Shown: positions 1-5,610 of the stretch, piece by piece | Position numbering within the stretch: the stretch's first letter is position 1 | How the letters are laid out: each line of letters begins with the position of its first letter | Assembly: GCA_018665385.1 (NCBI GenBank) | Contig: JABJDN010000067.1 | Coordinates: 1 to 18,196, forward strand | Direction of reading: 5' to 3' | Origin: Phycisphaerae bacterium | GTDB lineage: Bacteria > Planctomycetota > Phycisphaerae > Phycisphaerales > SM1A02 | DNA length: 18,196 nucleotides | Notes under the pieces: model-generated | The model's input: only the letters and a program-made list of their open reading frames with translations | Told to the model about the DNA's origin: nothing | Databases searched by the model: none | Program-made: the position numbers and the translations under genes

Positions 1-1781
1 ATGCCCCCACTACCGCCACCGCCACTACCGCCGCCACCAGAACCACCACCGGAACCACCACCAGAACCGCCGCCGCCACCAAAGCCACCACCGCCGCCGC
101 CCCCACCGCCACCGCCACCGCCAGTACCTCCGCCGCCGCCTGCTCCGCCACCGGTACCACCACCTGTGGACAATTGCGGAGCTTCAAAATCGCGAATTTC
201 GAATAGAAGGTCTGTAACGCTGTACACCTCGATATACGTATGGTCTTTTAAAGCGTGCTTCGTTGAGATTTCGAGAACGCCATCTCGTATGTCGTACCAA
301 ATCAATGATTCAGGGGAGGAAGAACTTGCATTCTCATTTTTCGTATTCACATAATTTAGGACTCGTTCCAAGAAGGTTAATAGTGTCACGTCTCCCATGT
401 CGAGACGTTTGATAACGAATGATTCTTCAATGTTTGCTTCAGATTCTTCAAGAGTAACCCAGTCAATAAAGAAGTCGCCAGAGATTTTTGAAGAGAGTTG
501 AATTTCTTTTAGCACATCTACAAGTGTTCTATCTTCAATATCGTGCGTAGAACCCGTTCTATGATCCATTGCTACTTTGATTGCACGGTTTTGATACGTT
601 TCACTAAAACCAGCAGTTGTTCCTTCACGAAGTTTTGTAAGAGCTTCCCATTCTTTGGGGTATGTCATGACTCCTGTTGTAGAACGATCGCCCGGACCAG
701 ACAAATTTGCCGATGGTGAAACCATTGCTTGTTCGTTTTGAACGAGACCTTCGCTATATCCAATTTCTTTTTCTTTGCCTGCTCGTGCCCATTCTTGATA
801 GAGTTGTTGCTGTTTAAGAGCATCACGTAAAGCAAGTGCAGCCATATTGTGTTGGTCAATGAACAAAATTTCATCAACGATATTTATCGCTTGTAAATAC
901 TTACGCTCGCTTTGCAATTGACGAATTCGTTTCATGCTTTCGTTTATCATTTGAGCACGCTTACGTGATTCTTCTGACTGGCGAACTGCTTGGTCATGCG
1001 AACGTTCTTCAGCTTGCGTAACTAAGCGCTGTTGTTGCCATGCTTCTTGAAGCATAGCAATTTGAGCATGTAAAGCATTTGCCTCAAGGCGCTTACTTTC
1101 GTACTCATCAGTTGAGAATAAACTTGCATCCCTGTCTAATCTTGCCAAAGCACCCGCGACAATTTGCCTAGCATCATTAAAATCTTCTCGGTTAATTCTA
1201 TCGTTCGCTGAAGTCATTGCATCGCTATACATAGCCCGAGCTTCTTCACGCGCTAGTTGTACTTGCTGCTGGTACTCAGACAAGAGTTGTGATTGATCGA
1301 GCATGGAATATGCATACTGCAAACCACGTATGACTTCTGCGTTATCTGGAAGATATTGACTCGCTTCGGAATAGTTTTCCGCAGCTTCTCGCCATCGACC
1401 TGCTGCTGCTGCTGCATTGCCTGTTGTAAGCAAACGTTGCCCAAGTTCATGTTGCCACGCTTCTTGCTCTGAACGTTCGATTGCAGCAATCTCATTTGGA
1501 GTTAACTCAGGAACTTCGATAACGATTTCTGCTTCGCCTTCGTCTGGAATAACGACATCGTCAAGCTCTTCGATGACAACTTCTTCAACGATTACTTCGT
1601 CGATGACCTCTCCATCAATGATAGGTTCATCTTCGATAACAACTTCGTCGTTATCTTCAAGCGAAGGGTCTTCACCACCTGCATCTTGGGCGAATGTGTG
1701 TGCTACACAAAAGGAAGATGCAACAACGAACATAACACCAAGTCGATTAAGCAAGGTAAGTCGATCAATAAGACGGGACAT
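1..1781 (-). CDS. Exported STN/secretin N-domain-like protein with glycine-rich linker (partial, C-terminus off window)
   Basis: The frame is open from an ATG at 1781 to the window edge (593 codons), so the C-terminus is missing. Residues 1-31 form a signal peptide: basic start, hydrophobic core GVMFVVASSF and a cleavage-type end HTFA before Q32. Residues 37-95 are a very acidic Val/Ile/Glu/Asp repeat-like stretch. Residues 96 to about 330 are Gln/Glu/Ala-rich and helical, TPR or coiled-coil like. From about 404 to 535 lies a segment resembling the secretin and TonB short N-terminal (STN) domain (TLVDVLKEIQ, ISGDFFIDWVTLEE, then VTDLLFEI), followed by a Gly/Ser tract from 540 onward. This order recalls planctomycete proteins often labelled GspD-like. 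I infer a periplasmic or envelope role; a true secretin pore domain cannot be judged because that part is not in the window. A good Shine-Dalgarno supports the start. Confidence 0.6.
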   Translation of the reverse strand, partial: MSRLIDRLTLLNRLGVMFVVASSFCVAHTFAQDAGGEDPSLEDNDEVVIEDEPIIDGEVIDEVIVEEVVIEELDDVVIPDEGEAEIVIEVPELTPNEIAAIERSEQEAWQHELGQRLLTTGNAAAAAGRWREAAENYSEASQYLPDNAEVIRGLQYAYSMLDQSQLLSEYQQQVQLAREEARAMYSDAMTSANDRINREDFNDARQIVAGALARLDRDASLFSTDEYESKRLEANALHAQIAMLQEAWQQQRLVTQAEERSHDQAVRQSEESRKRAQMINESMKRIRQLQSERKYLQAINIVDEILFIDQHNMAALALRDALKQQQLYQEWARAGKEKEIGYSEGLVQNEQAMVSPSANLSGPGDRSTTGVMTYPKEWEALTKLREGTTAGFSETYQNRAIKVAMDHRTGSTHDIEDRTLVDVLKEIQLSSKISGDFFIDWVTLEESEANIEESFVIKRLDMGDVTLLTFLERVLNYVNTKNENASSSSPESLIWYDIRDGVLEISTKHALKDHTYIEVYSVTDLLFEIRDFEAPQLSTGGGTGGGAGGGGGTGGGGGGGGGGGGGFGGGGGSGGGSGGGSGGGGSGGGGSGG

Positions 1782-1785
1782 ATAA

Positions 1786-1791
1786 CTCTCC
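1786..1791 (-). promoter_or_regulatory. Shine-Dalgarno of the STN-like exported protein
   Basis: On the minus strand GGAGAG ends 4 nt before the ATG at 1781. It is one of the two clearest ribosome-binding sites in the window and fixes this start. Confidence 0.7.
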
Positions 1792-1836
1792 AAAGTAAAC
1801 CTGAACATGCAGAGATGTAATTCTGCTACTGATGCG

Positions 1837-1855
1837 GTTAAACACGTTGTTTAAC
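1837..1855. promoter_or_regulatory. Operator-like perfect palindrome
   Basis: GTTAAACA and its exact reverse complement TGTTTAAC are separated by CGT, giving an 8+3+8 inverted repeat 56 bp upstream of the STN-like gene start. A half-site-like TAAACA lies at 1938-1943. It may be a binding site for a dimeric regulator, or a hairpin in the mRNA leader; there is no T-run, so it is not a typical terminator. Confidence 0.45.
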
Positions 1856-2047
1856 ATTCGCACAGCCCCCCCATAAGATATGAATTCACCCGAAAGATAT
1901 GGAAGATAGCCCCCTCGATTGGATAGCGTACTCGGGCTAAACAAGACCTGCAAGCCGTTTGGGGGCAGATTCCGCAGGTACTTTAAGCATGTATACGACC
2001 CCTCTCGTAATCTTCATTTTTTGTAGGTACATCGTGGATCGATGCAA

Positions 2048-3190
2048 TTATCTGGCAAGTGAATTGCTTTTCATCATCTCGACAAATCTACGGAATAGAT
2101 AGGCTGAATCGTGGGGTCCAGGTGATGCTTCAGGGTGGAATTGAACACCCATAATCGGTAACTCCCGGTGTTTAAAACCCGCGACAGTATCGTCGTTGAG
2201 GTGACGGTGGGTAACAATGCAGTTTGCGTCGGCTAAGGAGCCCTCATCAACACAAAAACCGTGATTTTGGCTTGTTATCTCAACTTTACCGGTCTCTAGA
2301 TCACGCACAGGCTGATTAGCGCCCCTGTGACCAAACTTCAATTTCCACGTCGTTGCACCTAAAGACAAGGCGAGCATTTGGTGCCCAAGGCAGATCCCGA
2401 AGGTGGGTAGCCTTCCAGCGACCTCTTTCAGGGTTTCCACTGTGGATGCAACTGCTGCAGGGTCGCCTGGGCCATTTGATATAAACAGACCGTCAGGGTT
2501 ATAACTCATTATTTCGTCTGCACTTACAGAGTTAGGCAGTGAAACTATGTCGCAACCAACCGATGCTAAATGCCTGTATATATTGGACTTAGCACCGCAA
2601 TCGAGTGCAACAACTTTCCATTCCTTCGCTTCGGCCATGTCGTACGATGCCCATTCCCCTAAATTTTCATCCCAAGTGGATGCCTCGCTGCAAGATGCAT
2701 CGCTTGCAAGGTCTTGGCCGCCCATGACACTAGCGTTTTGTGCCAGCGTTACGAGTTCCTGGTCGCTTACAGTACTGTCCGTGCAAATGACACCACGCAA
2801 CGAGCCAGCAGTGCGCAAAATTCGAACAATCGCCCTCGTATCTACGCCAGCTATCCCAGCTACTCCGCCATCCTTTAGCCAATCACTTAATGTACTGGTA
2901 GAACGGTAATTAGAAACTATCCTTGAGAGTTCTCGCACGACAAAGCCAGCCACTTGTGGTCTTGTAGATTCGACGTCTTCAAGGTTTACCCCGTAGTTGC
3001 CTATTTCAGGTGCAGTCATAATAAGAATTTGCCCTGCGTAGCTTGGGTCTGTGATTGCTTCCTGATAGCCAGTCATGGCAGTATTAAACACCACTTCGCC
3101 AATGGATGGCTCATCGCACGAAGAACCAAATGATTCGCCGTAGACAATCGTGCCATTTTCAAGTGCCAATCTACATCCTTTTGAAGACAT
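2048..3190 (-). CDS. carA: Carbamoyl-phosphate synthase small (glutaminase) subunit
   Basis: The product hydrolyses glutamine and channels ammonia to the large subunit (CarB, not in this window) for carbamoyl phosphate, the precursor of arginine and pyrimidines; it acts in the cytoplasm. The 380 residues match the family length. The N-terminal small-subunit domain (NTAMTGYQE, GVDTRAIVR) is followed by a class I glutamine amidotransferase domain with SNGPGDP at 238-244, the nucleophile Cys267 in FGICLGHQ, and His352/Glu354 in QFHPEASPGP, so the triad is complete. The start ATG at 3190 has no Shine-Dalgarno, but an extended -10 lies just upstream. The gene is divergent from priA and is followed on its own strand by the STN-like gene after 266 bp. 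No pyrimidine attenuator is visible. Confidence 0.97.
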   Translation of the reverse strand: MSSKGCRLALENGTIVYGESFGSSCDEPSIGEVVFNTAMTGYQEAITDPSYAGQILIMTAPEIGNYGVNLEDVESTRPQVAGFVVRELSRIVSNYRSTSTLSDWLKDGGVAGIAGVDTRAIVRILRTAGSLRGVICTDSTVSDQELVTLAQNASVMGGQDLASDASCSEASTWDENLGEWASYDMAEAKEWKVVALDCGAKSNIYRHLASVGCDIVSLPNSVSADEIMSYNPDGLFISNGPGDPAAVASTVETLKEVAGRLPTFGICLGHQMLALSLGATTWKLKFGHRGANQPVRDLETGKVEITSQNHGFCVDEGSLADANCIVTHRHLNDDTVAGFKHRELPIMGVQFHPEASPGPHDSAYLFRRFVEMMKSNSLAR

Positions 3191-3196
3191 GTTGTC

Positions 3197-3205
3197 ATTC
3201 TAGCA
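3197..3205 (-). promoter_or_regulatory. Extended -10 promoter of carA
   Basis: On the minus strand the sequence reads TGCTAGAAT, an extended -10 with five of six hexamer matches. Counting the usual 7 nt downstream puts the transcription start on the A of the carA ATG (3190), which predicts a leaderless or nearly leaderless mRNA. No good -35 is seen, as is common for extended -10 promoters. Confidence 0.5.
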
Positions 3206-3274
3206 ACATCACTTACTTTCTGGTGGACTGTTCTCTGGTAGCGGATTGGTCAGTTGCTGTGTACACTCAAAACG

Positions 3275-5557
3275 ATGCCTGGTCTTTTTGATGAACCATC
3301 TACGTCCTATGTACAAGTCGCTGTTGAGCGAGGCGTTGACAAATTCCCCGAAGGGCTTACATATGGTGTTCCAGAACGATTGGGCTCGTTGAAAATAGGA
3401 CAACTTGTAACTGTTCCACTAGGCAGAGGCAACACGCCAACGCAAGCTTGGGTGATTGCTGCATCTGTCGAAGCGCCACAGTTACCTAAGGGCAAGGAGA
3501 CAAAACAAGTCTATGAAAAAGATCGTGACGCAATTGTGCTTCCTGAAGATCTTGTAGGGTTAGCTACATGGATGAGTCAATATTATTTCTCGCCAATCGG
3601 GCCAACTCTTTCCACCATGCTTCCTGGACCTGTTCGAAGTGGCACCGGATTAGTAACAAGACAACTTGTAGACCTTGCAGAAAATCCGCCTGCATACGAA
3701 AAAATAACATCAAAACAACAGGGGATTCTTGATGCGTTGGCCTTGCTTCCTGAGTCTGAGCGCCCAATTGAACCTGCTAAATTAATGAAACTTGCGAGCG
3801 TCGGAAGCAAGGGACCAATTGAAAAACTTATTGCTCGCAAGCAACTCACCTGCCACCATGTAACTCGGGTCGAAGCGACATGGTTTCGACAATCTGTTGA
3901 TGCGAAAGTTCCAAGCCAATTAACAGAAGAGCAAATAACTGCTGTTGATGCCATTTCAGGAACACTAGGAAATTATGCATCGCACCTTCTGTTTGGTGTG
4001 ACTGGTTCTGGAAAAACAGAAGTCTACATTCGCGTTATTCAACAGGCAATTGCTGAGGGTGGATGTGCACTTGTCCTCGTCCCAGAAATATCTTTAACGC
4101 CTCAAACCGCAGCAAGACTTATGGGCAGGTTTCCAGATAAACGGATTGCGATTTTACATTCTGCACTTACAAAATCGCAACGTCACCAACAGTGGTCGCT
4201 TGTAGCAGAAGGGAAAGCTGACATCATAATTGGTGCACGAAGCGCTGTATTTGCACCAATCCCAATAGGGCAACTCAAACTCATTGTGGTCGATGAAGAA
4301 CACGATGGCTCGTTTAAACAAGATCAATCGCCACGTTACCACGGCAGAGATATTGCAATACGCAGAGCATGGGCATCCCACTGCCCTGTCGTGTTAGGTT
4401 CCGCTACACCTTCAATGGAATCGTGGTGGAACGCTGTTACTCGTAAAATTTCAACACTACACAAACTTACGAAGCGAGCTCCAGGTCTTGTCTCGCCAAT
4501 AATTGAGATTGTTGATATGAAACTAGAGCGTAACGCAGGCACTATTGGCAACACCATTATGAGTCGAGCGCTTGAGCGGAACATTCATGAAACACTCGCC
4601 CAGAATGGCCAGGTATTACTTCTTCTTAACCGCCGAGGCTTTGCTCCTTGGATTGCGTGTGCAAGCAGAACGTGCAAATGGATGATGAAGTGCGACCATT
4701 GCGATGCATCGATGGTCTATCACCGAAGGAAACCGTTAGAAGAAGCCGGCTTTGTGCGTTGCCACCATTGCGGGCTAGAACAACGCGTTCCAAAACAATG
4801 CCCTGATTGCGCCAAAAAAGTTATTCAACTTGGCGCTGGAACGCAACGCGTCGAAGCCATACTTCGTGAAACGCTGCAAATACCAGACGAACATATCGCT
4901 CGGTTAGACTCTGACACGATGAAAAAATCTGCAGACTTGCATTCGATGCTCGATGCATTTGGCAGAGGTGAAATCAAAGTACTACTTGGTACTCAAATGA
5001 TTGCCAAAGGCCTTGACTTCCCGAACGTAAAACTAGTTGGTGTGATTGATGCAGATACTGCAATCGACTTACCTGACTTTAGAGCAGCCGAACGAACGTA
5101 TCAACTCGTTTCGCAAGTGTGCGGTAGATGTGGACGCGGAGAAGGAAGCGCGAAAGCTATTATTCAAACATACAACCCAACAGCTGCCGCAATTACACTT
5201 GCAAGCAAAAGTGCATATGAGCAATTTGCAACTGAGGAAATTGCTTTTAGGTGTGCTTCCCAAGTGCCACCTGCAACTCGGATGGCACGGTTTATAGTAC
5301 GAGAAAGCAACTTTGAAACAGCCTCGGGGAGAGCGGAATCACTTGCCTTAAGACTTTCCTTAGACGCCATAGGCGGTGTCGTTGTTTCGCCTTCTGCAGC
5401 GTGCGTTCTGCCTCGAATTGCAGACAAATACAGGTTCGATGTTACCGTCACAGCGCCGACCTCACAAGAACTTCAAAAGTTCCTGCAAAATGCTCGCAAA
5501 AACGTACAAGCCGGACGCGAATTAGCAATCGATATTGATCCAATTTCGATGCTCTAA
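3275..5557 (+). CDS. priA: Primosomal replication-restart helicase PriA
   Basis: PriA is a 3'-to-5' DNA helicase that recognises stalled forks and reloads the replisome. The ATG at 3275 gives 760 residues starting MPGLFDEP; a TTG at 3254 is in frame, but neither has a Shine-Dalgarno. Visible motifs are an N-terminal fork-binding region, Walker A GVTGSGKT at 241-248, the DEEH box at 340-343, and an aromatic-rich-loop type segment (DQSPRYHGRD). The zinc region contains eight cysteines (462, 467, 473, 476, 496, 499, 509, 512), followed by a C-terminal helicase domain with GTQMIAKGLDFPNV. Two oddities stand out. The first zinc pair is spaced CX4C rather than the CXXC I expect, and motif VI reads QVCGRCGRG (from 614) where QVAGRAGRG is usual. 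The gene is divergent from carA. Confidence 0.96.
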   Translation: MPGLFDEPSTSYVQVAVERGVDKFPEGLTYGVPERLGSLKIGQLVTVPLGRGNTPTQAWVIAASVEAPQLPKGKETKQVYEKDRDAIVLPEDLVGLATWMSQYYFSPIGPTLSTMLPGPVRSGTGLVTRQLVDLAENPPAYEKITSKQQGILDALALLPESERPIEPAKLMKLASVGSKGPIEKLIARKQLTCHHVTRVEATWFRQSVDAKVPSQLTEEQITAVDAISGTLGNYASHLLFGVTGSGKTEVYIRVIQQAIAEGGCALVLVPEISLTPQTAARLMGRFPDKRIAILHSALTKSQRHQQWSLVAEGKADIIIGARSAVFAPIPIGQLKLIVVDEEHDGSFKQDQSPRYHGRDIAIRRAWASHCPVVLGSATPSMESWWNAVTRKISTLHKLTKRAPGLVSPIIEIVDMKLERNAGTIGNTIMSRALERNIHETLAQNGQVLLLLNRRGFAPWIACASRTCKWMMKCDHCDASMVYHRRKPLEEAGFVRCHHCGLEQRVPKQCPDCAKKVIQLGAGTQRVEAILRETLQIPDEHIARLDSDTMKKSADLHSMLDAFGRGEIKVLLGTQMIAKGLDFPNVKLVGVIDADTAIDLPDFRAAERTYQLVSQVCGRCGRGEGSAKAIIQTYNPTAAAITLASKSAYEQFATEEIAFRCASQVPPATRMARFIVRESNFETASGRAESLALRLSLDAIGGVVVSPSAACVLPRIADKYRFDVTVTAPTSQELQKFLQNARKNVQAGRELAIDIDPISML

Positions 5558-5581
5558 CAACATAAAAAATAGCCTTTATTG

Positions 5582-5590
5582 TGGTATAAT
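5582..5590 (+). promoter_or_regulatory. Extended -10 promoter of sucA
   Basis: TGGTATAAT is a perfect extended -10 (TGn plus TATAAT), 20 bp before the sucA ATG at 5611. The predicted transcription start is near 5597, leaving a leader of about 14 nt without a Shine-Dalgarno. No clear -35 is seen at 17 bp spacing. It would drive the sucA-to-ftsI run. Confidence 0.6.
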
Positions 5591-5610
5591 TCGCTGTTTT
5601 CATGTTCTAG

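Larger units (their letters stand above)
1782..2047. other. Non-coding region between carA and the STN-like gene
   Basis: This 266-bp stretch lies downstream of carA and upstream of the STN-like gene, both on the minus strand. It holds a perfect 19-bp palindrome (1837-1855), two copies of AAGATATG 19 bp apart (1875, 1894), two copies of GATAGC (1905, 1922) and a run of seven C (1866-1872). I see no convincing gene, no intrinsic terminator with a T-run for carA, and no clear -35/-10 pair. It is most likely the leader and control region of the STN-like gene. Confidence 0.55.

Noticed and set aside
1..354. Plus-strand proline-rich frame (117 codons)
   Set aside because: It is the reverse complement of the Gly-rich tract of the minus-strand STN-like gene; the proline run is exactly the opposite-strand image of Gly codons, and the minus frame has a signal peptide and ribosome-binding site.
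1417..1785. Plus-strand Ser/Thr-rich frame (122 codons)
   Set aside because: It is antisense to the acidic repeat of the STN-like gene, with composition explained by GAA/GAC/GTT codons on the other strand; no ribosome-binding site.
1765..1953. Minus-strand 62-codon frame in the leader of the STN-like gene
   Set aside because: It starts at TTG without a Shine-Dalgarno, runs into the start of the next gene in another frame and has no recognisable feature; a leader peptide cannot be excluded but is not supported.
2030..2044. CATCG-TGGAT-CGATG hairpin just after carA as a terminator
   Set aside because: The stem is only 5 bp and the transcribed strand continues without a T-run.
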